Notes: generated by a model not told the origin, from the sequence alone. A stretch of DNA of 64,000 bases from Palsa-601 sp963801185 (GCA_963801185.1 CAWDDW010000003.1:1240001-1304000), one strand, 5' to 3'; numbered from the stretch's first letter, positions 8,111 through 17,304 are shown. A program made the numbers and translations.

Positions 8111-9316
8111 ATGCCGTACAACGAGGGACGTCTCGTCCACGACGCGGATGCTCACATCATGGAGACGCCGAGCTGGCTCATCGACCACGCCGACCCGGCG
8201 CTGAGAGATCGCCTCGAGCCCTTGCGCTATCCCGGCGGCAACGAGCTTCGCCAGACCGGTGACCCGCAAGAGCAGCAGCGGGACCTCCTGGCGGCCTTCG
8301 CCAAGCTCGCCGAGCGCCACCGGTCGTCGGAGTACACCTCGGACGAGCAACAGCAGATCATGCAGCGCAAGAACTTCGCTGCCACTGGCTCGTTCCTCCG
8401 GGAGGACCGCCCTAGAGCGCTCGACATGCTGGGTTTCTCGAGCCAGCTCGTGTTCAACACCTTCCACAACCGGCGCCTGCGTGACTTCGAACACCGAGGG
8501 GACCTCGACCTTGCGTACGGCGCGGCTCGTGCCCACAACCGCGGCATGGTCGAGTTCTGCTCCGTCGACCCCCGGCTGCTCCCTGCCTGTTACGTCCCGC
8601 TCGCCGACTTCGAGCGGGCGCGGCGGATGGCAGAGGAGAACATCGAGATGGGAGCCGGAGCTCTCCTCGTCGCGTCGGGCTGCCCCGCGACGCACTCGCC
8701 CAGCCACGTCGGGCTCGACCCGCTCTGGGCCACGGCAGAGCAAGCCGGCATCCCGGTCGTCTTCCACGTGGGCGGCACCGGCGATCTGATCGACAAGAAC
8801 TACTTCAACAACGGACTGCCGATACCTCTGGACTTCCACGGCGGGGAGGAGAATTTCCGGTCGGTCGACTACATGGGTATCCCAGGACCGCCCGCGCAGA
8901 CCCTCGCGACGATGATCTTCGACGGGGTGTTCGAGCGATTCCCGCGCCTCAAGTTCGGCGTGATCGAGCAAGGAGCCATCTGGGTGCCGTCCTGGATGCG
9001 CCAGATGGAGTCGGCCTTCGAGGCCTTCGCCCGTCACGAAGAGCGATTGCAGTCACTGTCGATGCGCCCGAGCGAGTACGTCGAGCGCCAGATTCGCTTC
9101 ACGCCCTATCCCACCGAGGACGTCGGCTGGATCATCGAGCAGGCCGGTCCTCGGTTGTGCATGTTCTCGTCCGACTACCCGCACGTGGAGGGAGGCCGGC
9201 GGCCGATCGAGCGGTTCGAGGCCTCTCTTGCGGACACGCCGCCCGAGGCGCGTGAAGCTTTCTGGTCGGGCAACTTCTGCGACCTCATGGGGGAGCGCCT
9301 GCGCCTCGCAGCCTGA
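8111..9316 (+). CDS. Amidohydrolase 2 family protein (metal-dependent hydrolase)
   Basis: A 401-residue TIM-barrel protein of the amidohydrolase-2 family (relatives of ACMSD and pyrone-dicarboxylate lactonase). It opens with VHDADAHIMETP, where Asp-Ala-His takes the place of the HxH motif, and has PVVFHVGGTG, LKFGVIEQGAIWVPSWM and CMFSSDYPHVEGG (the active-site Asp near residue 357). Members decarboxylate or hydrolyse aromatic or ring-derived acids; the substrate here is unknown. ATG 8111 is preferred over 8081 because of the -10 box and because the protein starts at its conserved strand. It is a monocistronic gene convergent with lepB. Confidence 0.85.
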   Translation: MPYNEGRLVHDADAHIMETPSWLIDHADPALRDRLEPLRYPGGNELRQTGDPQEQQRDLLAAFAKLAERHRSSEYTSDEQQQIMQRKNFAATGSFLREDRPRALDMLGFSSQLVFNTFHNRRLRDFEHRGDLDLAYGAARAHNRGMVEFCSVDPRLLPACYVPLADFERARRMAEENIEMGAGALLVASGCPATHSPSHVGLDPLWATAEQAGIPVVFHVGGTGDLIDKNYFNNGLPIPLDFHGGEENFRSVDYMGIPGPPAQTLATMIFDGVFERFPRLKFGVIEQGAIWVPSWMRQMESAFEAFARHEERLQSLSMRPSEYVERQIRFTPYPTEDVGWIIEQAGPRLCMFSSDYPHVEGGRRPIERFEASLADTPPEAREAFWSGNFCDLMGERLRLAA

Positions 9317-9352
9317 GCAGCTGGACCGTCACAACCGATTAGCCCAGAGAGC

Positions 9353-10081
9353 TCAGAACGCCTTGAAGTAAGGGTGCCCGTTCCGCCAGATGACGAACAG
9401 CACCTGCCCGATGATGTCGGCCCTCGGTACGAAGTGCGGTGACCAGTACCTGCTGTCGTACGAGACCGATCGGTTGTCGCCCATGACGAAGTAGTCGTTC
9501 TTCGGGATCTTGAGGGTGTAGATCGGGGGGCCTGGTGCTTCGTGTTTCGGCAGCCAGGGCTGAGCGATGGGCTTCCCGTCGATGTAGATCGTGCTGCCGA
9601 GGGAGTAGATCGTCTGGCCCGGCAGACCGATGACCCGCTTCACCAGGTCTTCGTTGTTCGGGTCCTCGGAGTCGCCCGGAGGTCGCTTGAACACGATGAT
9701 CTCGCCCCGGTGAATCGTGCCGAGGTCGAACTTGAGCACGAGCATGCGGTCGCCCGGCAGGAGTGTGGGCTCCATCGACGAGCTCGGCACGTAGAAGGTC
9801 TGGAACAGGAACGTCCGAAGCAGCACCGCCGCCACCCCGGCGGTGACGATGAGCACGATCCAAGGAACGGCTCGTCTGGCGACCGAGGGGGCCGCCCCGG
9901 GCTCTTCGCCGGACGCGTCATCCGCGCCCGGCTGAACATCGTCTTCGGCGGCTACAGGCTGCTCCAGCGGAGCGGGCTCAATCGGCCGCTCCTGCAGCTC
10001 GGTCGTAGTTCCCGGGCCTGCCAGCGACACCATGGGCACCGAGTCGGCGGGCACCGAGTCGGCAACGCCCTCGTCATGCAC
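9353..10081 (-). CDS. lepB: Signal peptidase I
   Basis: A 242-residue type I signal peptidase that cleaves secretory signal peptides at the outer face of the membrane. After a long acidic N-terminus (1-69), one membrane segment (about 72-92) leads into the catalytic domain: Ser102 in VPSSSMEPTLLPGD, Lys148 in DLVKRVIGLPGQTIY, and the GDNR box in YFVMGDNRSVSYDSRYW. GTG 10081 is used; its -10 box TAGCCT lies eight bases upstream, suggesting a leaderless message. A 15-base tandem duplication encodes ADSVP twice at residues 8-16. It directly follows the WYL regulator gene on the same strand. Confidence 0.93.
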   Translation of the reverse strand: MHDEGVADSVPADSVPMVSLAGPGTTTELQERPIEPAPLEQPVAAEDDVQPGADDASGEEPGAAPSVARRAVPWIVLIVTAGVAAVLLRTFLFQTFYVPSSSMEPTLLPGDRMLVLKFDLGTIHRGEIIVFKRPPGDSEDPNNEDLVKRVIGLPGQTIYSLGSTIYIDGKPIAQPWLPKHEAPGPPIYTLKIPKNDYFVMGDNRSVSYDSRYWSPHFVPRADIIGQVLFVIWRNGHPYFKAF

Positions 10082-10089
10082 GAAGGGCG

Positions 10090-10095
10090 AGGCTA
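10090..10095 (-). promoter_or_regulatory. Leaderless-type -10 box for lepB
   Basis: TAGCCT on the minus strand, eight bases before the GTG start at 10081, inside the tail of the upstream WYL gene. Confidence 0.4.
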
Positions 10096-10099
10096 CTCG

Positions 10100-11080
10100 C
10101 TACTTCTCGGCCTGCCGTCTCGCCTGGTCCGGCGCGTATCTCTCAGTAAGCACGCGGCCGAGATCTGCAAGCCGTGCCCGGACGCCTTCAGGCGAGAGAA
10201 CTTCGACGCGGTCGCCGAGGCGCCCGAGCTCTGCCGCCGCGCTCGCTTCGTGCGGGAAGCCGGCGTCGTAGCAGCCCGGCTCGACCGGGATGAGCTGGAT
10301 CCAGGATCCGAGCCGCCGAGCGACTGATTGCTCGTGACCGGGCTCGACACGGAAGCGCACGGTTACCAGGCCGAACCGCCTTGAGAACCCGTCCCGGACC
10401 TCTCCCCACATGGCCTCCAAGTCGAATCCTTCCGGGCGGACAACCGGCTTGTCTGTCAGCGACACCTCGGTCACACGTGAGACCCGGAAGGTCCGCGGCC
10501 CGGCTTTGGTGAGGGCCAAGAGGTACCAGGCGTTCTTTTTTAGAACGAGCCCGAGCGGATGGACGCGCCGCGAGCTCTCGTCGCCGCCTGGCTTGTGATA
10601 GCAGAGGTCAACTTGCAGGCCGCGCAAGATGGCGCTGCGCAGGGCGGGGAGATGGCGCGGCCGGTCCGTCTCGTCATGCATGCCTCCCCAGCTCGAGGGG
10701 TCCTGATGGATGAGCGTGTTAGCGGCGAGTGCTCGCTGCCGGACCGGCTCGGGGAGGACCGCTAGGAGCTTACGGACTGCTGACCGGACGTCTTCTTCGA
10801 GCCCTAGCCCTCCGAGCGCCACCGGGCCGACGACGAGAGTGAGCGCCTGCGCCTCCTCGGCTGTCAGCCCGGACACGTTGAGCTTGTGACCTCCGAGCAG
10901 GGCCCAGCCTCCGCCCCGTCCGCGCTTGGCATAGATCGGCACCCCGGCGATCATGAGGGAATCGAGGTCGCGCCGGATCGTGCGCTCGGAGACCTCGAGC
11001 TCGAGAGCGAGCTCAGCCGCGGTGGCCTGCCTTCGTGCCTGGAGGATCAGGATGATCGACACGAGGCGATCTGCTCTCAC
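10100..11080 (-). CDS. WYL-domain transcriptional regulator (YafY/DeoR type)
   Basis: A 326-residue regulator with an N-terminal winged helix (about 1-58; AAELALELEVSERTIRRDLDSL is the recognition region), a WYL domain at about 140-215 and a C-terminal WCX extension. WYL domains bind ligands that set DNA binding. It is divergent from a DinB-type gene with 96 bases between the starts; the pair WYL regulator plus DinB protein is a common neighbourhood, and the regulator probably controls it. A GGACA-N5-TGTCC repeat lies in the gap. Confidence 0.92.
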   Translation of the reverse strand: MRADRLVSIILILQARRQATAAELALELEVSERTIRRDLDSLMIAGVPIYAKRGRGGGWALLGGHKLNVSGLTAEEAQALTLVVGPVALGGLGLEEDVRSAVRKLLAVLPEPVRQRALAANTLIHQDPSSWGGMHDETDRPRHLPALRSAILRGLQVDLCYHKPGGDESSRRVHPLGLVLKKNAWYLLALTKAGPRTFRVSRVTEVSLTDKPVVRPEGFDLEAMWGEVRDGFSRRFGLVTVRFRVEPGHEQSVARRLGSWIQLIPVEPGCYDAGFPHEASAAAELGRLGDRVEVLSPEGVRARLADLGRVLTERYAPDQARRQAEK

Positions 11081-11103
11081 TCGGGCAGCATAAGTCTCAA
11101 ATA

Positions 11104-11118
11104 GGACACAAGATGTCC
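11104..11118. promoter_or_regulatory. Candidate WYL-regulator operator
   Basis: GGACA (11104-11108) and TGTCC (11114-11118) flank a 5-base spacer between the divergent WYL and DinB-like genes, 24 bases from the regulator start. Only the symmetry is seen; binding is inferred. Confidence 0.4.
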
Positions 11119-11176
11119 ACGTTTACGCCGTAGGGTGGGATCGAGACTTCCTCACATCCGCGAAAGGCAGTGAACG

Positions 11177-11755
11177 ATGACGGATTCTGATCCCCGCCCC
11201 TTGCTGAGCCGCTCGTACGAGCTCGCGGCCCGCGTGATCGAGGGCATCGGTGACGACCAGTGGCATCTCGCGACCCCGTGCACCGCGTTCGACGTCCAGC
11301 AGCTGACGGCCCACATCGTCGCAGCTGCAGCGCGCCCCGCCCAGATCGCGACCGGAGCCGAGATCGACGGCATGCCGGAGCTGAGCGTCGAGGCACCCGA
11401 GGGTGGATACGCCGCCGAGCTCGAGGTGAACGCCAAGGAGGCGGTCGGGGCCTTTGCGGACGCCAGCACGCTCGACCAGGACTTCACGCTCCCGTGGGGC
11501 ACCTACTCGGGCCGCTCGATCGTCGAGATGTACGCCATCGAGATGACGGCGCATGCGTGGGATCTCGCCGTCTCGACCGGTCAGGACACCAAGCTCGACG
11601 ACGAGCTGTCGGAGGCTCTGATGCCGGCGGCCCGCACCATGATCGTCCCGGAGTTCCGCGGCGGCGACATGCCTTTCGGTGCCGTCGTCGACCCCGGCGG
11701 CGATGCCCGGGCGGCCGATCAATTCGCCGGGTTCCTCGGCCGGTCGAGGCTCTGA
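11177..11755 (+). CDS. TIGR03086/DinB-type metal-binding protein
   Basis: A 192-residue four-helix-bundle protein of the TIGR03086 group, related to mycothiol-dependent maleylpyruvate isomerase. The N-terminal part has DDQWHLATPCTAFDVQQLTAHIV, whose TPC...L..H pattern is typical, and a later TAHAWDLAVSTGQD supplies the third conserved His. In the superfamily the three His bind a divalent metal and the proteins act as thiol-dependent enzymes; the exact reaction here is unknown. ATG 11177 follows GAAAGG. It is the likely target of the divergent WYL regulator. Confidence 0.88.
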   Translation: MTDSDPRPLLSRSYELAARVIEGIGDDQWHLATPCTAFDVQQLTAHIVAAAARPAQIATGAEIDGMPELSVEAPEGGYAAELEVNAKEAVGAFADASTLDQDFTLPWGTYSGRSIVEMYAIEMTAHAWDLAVSTGQDTKLDDELSEALMPAARTMIVPEFRGGDMPFGAVVDPGGDARAADQFAGFLGRSRL

Positions 11756-11985
11756 CCCGCAAGGAGGACCATCCCACCTGGAATGCGGCAACCCGGCGGT
11801 CCTGGCACCTGGCGGACAGCTCCTGTACATCTGCGTCGTCCACAGTCTGAGGATGACCGTCCTCTGGATGTGGATAATGACAGGGTGCTGACGAAGTGAT
11901 CTGACATCAAGGTGAACAGAAGGTGGACAGAACCTGTGGGGCGTCGCGAGCCGCGCTAGCGCCCTTTCCGGAGCACGATACGTGG

Positions 11986-12708
11986 GTGCCTGACACCGAC
12001 CTGCCTGCTACGGAGAGACTGTATCTTGAAGACGCCTATCTCGAGATGGTCGAGTCGACGGTGCTCGCCGTCGACGCCGACAACGCCCGCGTGGCTCTCG
12101 ACCGCACGGTCTTCTACGCGACCGGTGGCGGCCAACCTCATGACACCGGAGTGCTCGGGAGCACGCCGGTCGTCGACGTCCGGTCGGACACCCAGGTCGT
12201 GTGGCACTCGCTCGAAGGTGTCCTGCCTGCGCCCGGTGATGTGCTGCCGGGACGGATCGACTGGGAGCGGAGGCACCAGCTCATGCGCACGCACACGGCC
12301 CTTCACATCCTCTGCGGCGTGATCTGGAACGACTATGGCACGGCGGTGACGGGAGGCAACATGGAACCGCTCGCGGCCCGGATGGACTTCGAGTTCGATC
12401 CGCTGCCGGAGGGGTTCGGTTCGATCATCGAGCAGAGGGTGAACGAGGAGGTCGAGAAGGCCCGGCCGATCGTGGTCTCGTTCATAGACCGGGCGGCGGC
12501 TGCGATCGACGAGGTGCTGATCCGGACGAAGACGAACCTCGTGCCCGACTACGTCGAGCGCGTCCGTATTGTCGACATCGTGGGGCTCGACAAGCAGGCC
12601 GACGGCGGGACTCACGTGCGTTCGACGAGCGAAGTCGGGCGCGTGCGGGTCGTGAAGACCGAGTCCAAGGGCAAAGGGAACAAGAGAATCCGCATAGCGC
12701 TTTCCTGA
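11986..12708 (+). CDS. Alanyl-tRNA editing protein (AlaX family)
   Basis: A stand-alone AlaX-type trans-editing hydrolase of about 240 residues that removes serine or glycine wrongly attached to tRNA-Ala. It starts TERLYLEDAYL, has FYATGGGQPHDTG, the zinc motif THTALHIL (HxxxH) and the second metal motif ADGGTHVRSTSEVG. The residue before GGTH is Asp where AlaRS has Cys, a change also known in AlaX-S proteins. I favour GTG 11986; the frame is open to GTG 11923, which would add 21 unconserved residues. It is followed 10 bases later by the CMD gene, preceded by GAGGAGG. Confidence 0.88.
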   Translation: MPDTDLPATERLYLEDAYLEMVESTVLAVDADNARVALDRTVFYATGGGQPHDTGVLGSTPVVDVRSDTQVVWHSLEGVLPAPGDVLPGRIDWERRHQLMRTHTALHILCGVIWNDYGTAVTGGNMEPLAARMDFEFDPLPEGFGSIIEQRVNEEVEKARPIVVSFIDRAAAAIDEVLIRTKTNLVPDYVERVRIVDIVGLDKQADGGTHVRSTSEVGRVRVVKTESKGKGNKRIRIALS

Positions 12709-12718
12709 GGAGGGTCCC

Positions 12719-13066
12719 ATGGACCACGTTCACGAGCTGTCCGAGGAAGTTCAAAGCAAGGCAAAGGCGATGCGATCGCTCGTGCCGGAGGTGTTCTCCG
12801 GTTACGCACAGATGAGCCGTGCCGCGATGGCTGACGGGGCGCTCACGTCCCGGCAGAAGGAGCTCATCGCTCTCGCAATCGCCGCGACACGAGAGTGCGA
12901 CGGCTGCATCGCGGCCCATGCACGCGGTGCGCGGCGGGCCGGAGCTTCTCGGGAGGAGGTCGCCGAAGCCATGGGAGTCGTGGTGATGATGAACGGCGGG
13001 CCCGGTACGGTCTGGGGCCCTCGGTCGTTCGCCGCATTCGAGGAGATCGCGAGGGGGAGCACTTGA
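12719..13066 (+). CDS. Carboxymuconolactone decarboxylase (AhpD-like) family protein
   Basis: A 115-residue all-helical CMD-family protein. The redox motif CDGCIAAH (CxxC followed by His) near residues 60-67 is the AhpD-type active site, usually a disulfide reductase supporting peroxiredoxins. ATG 12719 follows GAGGAGG at good spacing. The next gene starts one base after its stop, so the two are cotranscribed. The alternative name gamma-carboxymuconolactone decarboxylase is only a family label. Confidence 0.9.
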   Translation: MDHVHELSEEVQSKAKAMRSLVPEVFSGYAQMSRAAMADGALTSRQKELIALAIAATRECDGCIAAHARGARRAGASREEVAEAMGVVVMMNGGPGTVWGPRSFAAFEEIARGST

Positions 13067-13067
13067 G

Positions 13068-13823
13068 ATGGAGCGCTTCTCGTCGTTCGACGGCACGGCG
13101 ATCGCGTTCGGGACGGCAGGGGACACAACGGGACGACGCGCCGTGCTCTTGCATCACGGGTTCGCCTCCACTTCCGAGATCAACTGGGTGCGGCCAGGCC
13201 TCGTCGACGCGCTCGCGAGATCCGGATGCCGCGTGGTCTTCATCGACGCGAGGGGCCACGGCGAGTCCGACCGGCCGCACGATCCTGTGTCGTACGCGAA
13301 CGGCGCGATGGCAAGAGACGTGCGGGCGTTGATCGATCACCTAGGTCTCGAAGAGGTCGACATGGCCGGCTATTCCATGGGGTCTTTCGTGACCTTGGCC
13401 GTCGCGGCGAACGAGCCCCGGCTCCGGTCGATGTTCCTCGGCGGGGCTGGAACCGGACAGCTCCGGACCGGCTGGCGAGAGATCGCCAACGCGATCGCCG
13501 AGGCGCTCGAGACGGACGATCCGACGACCATCACGGACCCGTCTGCAAAGGCCTTCCGTAACTTCGCCGAAGCCACGGGGCAGGACCGCCTCGCCCTCGC
13601 GGCCATTCAGCGGTCGGGCGGAGGTCTCGGTCCCGACTCGGTCTCCTCGCTCAATCTCCCGACGCTTGTCGTGAACGGGGAGCGGGACACCCTCATCGGC
13701 GACCCCGGCTCGCTCGCCGCCCTCATAGAGGGTGCCCGTTCGCTCGTCGTGCCGGGCGATCACATCTCGGCCGTCGTGCAACCTGAGTTCCGCGACGCGC
13801 TCGTCTCGTGGGCGATGTCGTGA
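13068..13823 (+). CDS. Alpha/beta hydrolase
   Basis: A 251-residue alpha/beta hydrolase. The oxyanion strand is LLHHGFAS, the second strand motif DARGHGESDRP, the nucleophile elbow GYSMGS (Ser near residue 103) and the catalytic His is in VVPGDHISAV; Asp lies in VNGERDTLIGD. No lid large enough to suggest a specific class is evident, so the substrate is unknown. ATG 13068 comes one base after the CMD stop, and its own stop overlaps the next ATG (TGATG), so this is the middle gene of a three-gene operon. Confidence 0.9.
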   Translation: MERFSSFDGTAIAFGTAGDTTGRRAVLLHHGFASTSEINWVRPGLVDALARSGCRVVFIDARGHGESDRPHDPVSYANGAMARDVRALIDHLGLEEVDMAGYSMGSFVTLAVAANEPRLRSMFLGGAGTGQLRTGWREIANAIAEALETDDPTTITDPSAKAFRNFAEATGQDRLALAAIQRSGGGLGPDSVSSLNLPTLVVNGERDTLIGDPGSLAALIEGARSLVVPGDHISAVVQPEFRDALVSWAMS

Positions 13824-14656
13824 TGTTCGGTTCGTACGAGGACTTCGAACACCTTCGTTTCTCACGGCCCTCGCCCGGCGTCGTCCTGGTGACGATCGAC
13901 AGGCCCGAGCGGCTGAACGCAGCCAACGTGCGGCTCCACCGCGAGCTCTCGGAGGTGTGGCGAATCGTGGACGCGGACGAGGGTGCGCGGGTGTCCGTCG
14001 TGACAGGGGCCGGGCGGGGCTTCTCGGCGGGGGGAGACCTCGAGATGATCGAGGAGATGGAGGACGACTACGAAAGCCTCGTCACGCAGCTGCGCGACGC
14101 AGGCTCGCTCGTGCAGCGCATGCTCGATGCCCGCAAGCCGATCGTGTCCGCCATCAATGGGGTGGCGGTCGGCGCAGGACTTGCCGTCGCTCTGCTGGCG
14201 GACGTCTCGGTCGCGGGCGAGGGCGTCCGGATCTCCGACGGTCACGCTCGTCTCGGAGTAGCGGCTGGCGACCATGCGGCCCTTGTATGGCCACTTTTGT
14301 GCGGGATGGCCAAGGCGAAGTACTACCTCATGACGGCGGAATTCATGACCGGGGCCGAAGCCGAGCGAATCGGTCTAGTGACGAAGTGCGTGCCGGATGG
14401 CGAGGTCCTCGGCGAAGCGCTCGCCATCGCTGCCAGGCTCGCTGCGGGCAGCGCGACCGCGGTGCAGTGGACCCGCCATGCCTTGAACGGCTGGCTCCGA
14501 CTTGCGATGCCCACCTTCGGGGAGTCACTCGCGCTGGAGATGCTCGGGTTCCTCGGTGAGGACGCCGCCGAAGGCTTGGCGGCCCTCAAGGAGCGACGCG
14601 ATCCGGTCTTCCCCTCGGCTCCCCCGGGCGCCGGCCGACCTCCCGACAGCCCCTGA
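13823..14656 (+). CDS. Enoyl-CoA hydratase/isomerase family protein
   Basis: A 277-residue crotonase-fold protein. It has VVLVTIDRPERLNAANV, the oxyanion-hole segment GRGFSAGGDLEMI, and the second CoA/active-site segment AINGVAVGAGLAVALLADVSVA followed by GHARLGVAAGDHAALVWPLL. The usual second catalytic Glu position is occupied by the GDH segment, as in many actinobacterial paralogues, so isomerase or thioesterase activity is possible. ATG 13823 overlaps the hydrolase stop (TGATG), indicating translational coupling; GTG 13808 is a less likely start. It closes the operon. Confidence 0.9.
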   Translation: MFGSYEDFEHLRFSRPSPGVVLVTIDRPERLNAANVRLHRELSEVWRIVDADEGARVSVVTGAGRGFSAGGDLEMIEEMEDDYESLVTQLRDAGSLVQRMLDARKPIVSAINGVAVGAGLAVALLADVSVAGEGVRISDGHARLGVAAGDHAALVWPLLCGMAKAKYYLMTAEFMTGAEAERIGLVTKCVPDGEVLGEALAIAARLAAGSATAVQWTRHALNGWLRLAMPTFGESLALEMLGFLGEDAAEGLAALKERRDPVFPSAPPGAGRPPDSP

Positions 14657-14663
14657 AAGCGCC

Positions 14664-15956
14664 TTAGTAGGTGAGCTCGGCGCTGATGACCGCGTTGAAG
14701 ACCGAGCCGGCGGGGCCCTGGATCCCGATGAGGCCACCGAGCCCAGTTGTGGCCACTGCGACCGGGGCCGCGTAGGCCCATGCCACTCCCGGAGGGGCGG
14801 TCCGCGGGCCGCCCGGCGTCACCGTCGGAGGCGGGCTGAAGGTGACAGCGGTGGCAGCGAAGCTTCCCTTCGCCGTCCCCGTCCCGATTGCGTACAGGAA
14901 GTCACCCTTCTTGATGGCTCCGAGCGAAGACGAGGTATTGCCACTCCTGAAGATCGTCGAGGAGTTGGTCGTGATCGTCTCGGTAGCGCTCCCGACGGGG
15001 CTCGTGGTCGTCCCACCAGAGCCCAGAGAGACACCCCCGTTCTGCCCGCTGCGGATGATCGCGATCGTCGAACCGGAGACCGAGGACACGACGCCGCTCA
15101 CACTCGGGCCGATCACGACGACGTTCGTAGCTTGGAGCTCCGTCGGGTCCGAGGCTGCCGAGCCGTATGCGAACACCTGCTCACCGCGGCTGACCGCATC
15201 CGAGCCGACCGTTGTCCCGGCCTCGGAGTACCCGGTCGAACCGTTCACGAGGACGTCCCGCTCGAGGCCGCCGTTGGACGTCACAACGATCTCGCTCGAA
15301 GATACCGAGACGACGGTTCCGACCGCCCACGGCTCGATGACGATGACCGCCGAGGCGACCTGCACAGGCGGCGGCGTCGGCGTCGTCACGGTGGTTGGGG
15401 GCGCGCTCGTGGACGAGCTCGAGGTCGGGCCGGCGGACGGTGGGGTCGCCGGCCCGGCGGTGACAGGGTAGGCGACAAGCGCGAGGACGATCTCGACCCG
15501 GTCCCCGACGGTGACGTTCTTCGAGGTGCCCTTGGTCAGCATCGTGAAGTACTGCGTCGAGCTGTCCGTGCGAATGACCTGCTTGCCGTTTGCGGCGCTC
15601 GCGATGGTGATGGTCCCCTTGCCGATTGCGGTCACCTTCCCGGTCAGTGCACCGGCGCCACCCGGCAGGCCGGCGATGTCGTGCAAGAAGCCGTGCCCCG
15701 CCAGCCGGGGCACATTGACTCCGCCCGTCTTCGCAGCCGAAGGGCTCGTCGCCGACGCAACGTGGGCGGCCGGGCGTGGCCGATGGGTGGAGGTCCCCTT
15801 CGCCGAGGCGGACGCTGCCAGGTCCGCGATGGTGAAGGCGGCGGCTGCGAGGCCGCCGACTGCGACCAGGGCGAGGATGCCCCGGAGCGCGCGGCGCTTG
15901 TGCGTGGGCATCCCGCTTTCTGTCGGGGAGGTCGAATTGTCGCTGGAACCAGGCAT
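14664..15956 (-). CDS. DUF5666 repeat-containing exported protein
   Basis: A 430-residue protein with a cytoplasmic basic stretch (HKRRALRG), one membrane or signal segment at about residues 28-50, then a low-complexity region and three DUF5666-like beta repeats: GKVTAIGKGTITIAS, GTVVSVSSSEIVVTS and GVVSSVSGSTIAIIR, each followed by the D(R/A/V) segment of the domain. A Pro/Thr/Ser linker (about 175-205) separates the first two. DUF5666 is an OB-like extracytoplasmic domain of unknown function. ATG 15956 is chosen; GTG 15962 is six bases upstream. It is convergent with the enoyl-CoA hydratase operon. Confidence 0.82.
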   Translation of the reverse strand: MPGSSDNSTSPTESGMPTHKRRALRGILALVAVGGLAAAAFTIADLAASASAKGTSTHRPRPAAHVASATSPSAAKTGGVNVPRLAGHGFLHDIAGLPGGAGALTGKVTAIGKGTITIASAANGKQVIRTDSSTQYFTMLTKGTSKNVTVGDRVEIVLALVAYPVTAGPATPPSAGPTSSSSTSAPPTTVTTPTPPPVQVASAVIVIEPWAVGTVVSVSSSEIVVTSNGGLERDVLVNGSTGYSEAGTTVGSDAVSRGEQVFAYGSAASDPTELQATNVVVIGPSVSGVVSSVSGSTIAIIRSGQNGGVSLGSGGTTTSPVGSATETITTNSSTIFRSGNTSSSLGAIKKGDFLYAIGTGTAKGSFAATAVTFSPPPTVTPGGPRTAPPGVAWAYAAPVAVATTGLGGLIGIQGPAGSVFNAVISAELTY

Positions 15957-16075
15957 CGTCACACGATCAGTGTCGCGCCCTACCCTGAGAAACTCCTCGA
16001 ATTCTGCCCCCCGACCTCACCCCCTCGGCGAGCGAGTTGGCACCCGACCTCGGTTGCCGCTGAACTACTGCGCCA

Positions 16076-17284
16076 GTGGAACTCGCCGCGCCGAGGCGCC
16101 CGAACCGTCGCCTCGCCGGGGCGATCGTCCAGTTCGGGTCCTTCGTCGTGATCCTCGGGATACCAGACGGGCTGGTGGGGGTGCTGTGGCCGACGATGCG
16201 GCGGAGCATGCACCGCCCGCTCGCCGACCTAGGCGAGCTCGTCCTTGCGGGCACGGCGCTGTATCTCGTGGGTGGCCTGGTGGCGGACCGAATTCAACGG
16301 GCGATCGGTCTCCGTGCGACGCTCTTCTGGTCGACCGTCATCGGCCTCGGCTCGCTGCTCGGCTGGGCCCTTGCACCGAGCTGGTGGGTGATCCTCGTGG
16401 CCTTCTGCTCTCTGGGCCTCGTGAAAGGCGTCCTCGACGCCGTGCTGAACGCGGTGGCGGCGGTGGACGGGGGGGTGCGCCGGCTGGGTCTCTTGCATGC
16501 GAGCTGGGCGATAGGAGGCACGCTCGGCCCGGTTCTCGTCGCCACGCTCGTGGCAGGAGGGGACTGGCGCGCGGCCGTCGCGGTCGTGGCGGGCGCGGGC
16601 GCAATTCTCGTGCCGTTCGCGGCGGCCTCTCCGCGGACGGTGGCCCGCGCGCCGGAGCCGATTTCTGAGCCGCCACCCGCACGCGGCCCGGGGCATCGCT
16701 CGGCGATGTCGCGGCCCGGCCAGTGGCAAGGGCTGGCGGCGACGGTGCTCGCCTTCATGGCCTACACCGCAGCCGAGTCGGGACCGGTTGCCTGGGGGAC
16801 GACCTATCTCATCAGCGACCGCCATCTCGGCACGACGGCCGCGGCGGCGGCGATGGCGGTCTTCTGGGGGGCGCTCACGGCGGGCCGCCTCGGGCTGGCG
16901 GTCCGCCAGCGTTGGCCCGCGACGCAGGTCCTCGAGGCGAGTTGCCTCCTGTTCGTGGCCGGCATGGCACTGTTCTGGCTACTGCCGGGATCGCTTGCCG
17001 TCGTCGGCCTCCCGATCGCCGGGCTCGGCTCCGCACCGATCTTCCCGCTGTACGTGGCTCTCACGCCTGGCCGGCTCGGAGAAGAGGTGACCGGGCGAGC
17101 TGTCGGCTACTCCGTAGCAGGAGCGGCAATCGGCGGTCCGGCAGCGGTGGCGCTCTTCGGAGTCCTCGCTGCGTCGTTCGGGACCGGGGTGCTCGCGCCC
17201 TGCCTGTTCGGAGCGGCAGTCGTCATGTACCTGGCGCACCGCTTGCTGGCGCTCGTCGTGCGCAGGCAGGCGGTCGCGGCATGA
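16076..17284 (+). CDS. MFS transporter
   Basis: A 402-residue inner-membrane protein with about 12 hydrophobic helices in two halves joined by a basic/Pro-rich loop (residues 190-222). Segments such as GSFVVILGIPDGLVGVLWPTM and the loop LADRIQR-like motif VGGLVADRIQRAIG fit the fucose-permease/sugar MFS branch. The substrate is unknown. It starts with GTG 16076. It is divergent from the DUF5666 gene and ends 20 bases before ndh on the same strand. Confidence 0.88.
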   Translation: MELAAPRRPNRRLAGAIVQFGSFVVILGIPDGLVGVLWPTMRRSMHRPLADLGELVLAGTALYLVGGLVADRIQRAIGLRATLFWSTVIGLGSLLGWALAPSWWVILVAFCSLGLVKGVLDAVLNAVAAVDGGVRRLGLLHASWAIGGTLGPVLVATLVAGGDWRAAVAVVAGAGAILVPFAAASPRTVARAPEPISEPPPARGPGHRSAMSRPGQWQGLAATVLAFMAYTAAESGPVAWGTTYLISDRHLGTTAAAAAMAVFWGALTAGRLGLAVRQRWPATQVLEASCLLFVAGMALFWLLPGSLAVVGLPIAGLGSAPIFPLYVALTPGRLGEEVTGRAVGYSVAGAAIGGPAAVALFGVLAASFGTGVLAPCLFGAAVVMYLAHRLLALVVRRQAVAA

Positions 17285-17292
17285 GCGCTGCT

Positions 17293-17298
17293 TAGAGT
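17293..17298 (+). promoter_or_regulatory. Leaderless-type -10 box for ndh
   Basis: TAGAGT, six bases before ATG 17305, in the short gap after the MFS gene; the downstream gene may therefore have its own promoter. Confidence 0.45.
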
Positions 17299-17304
17299 CG
17301 GTAC

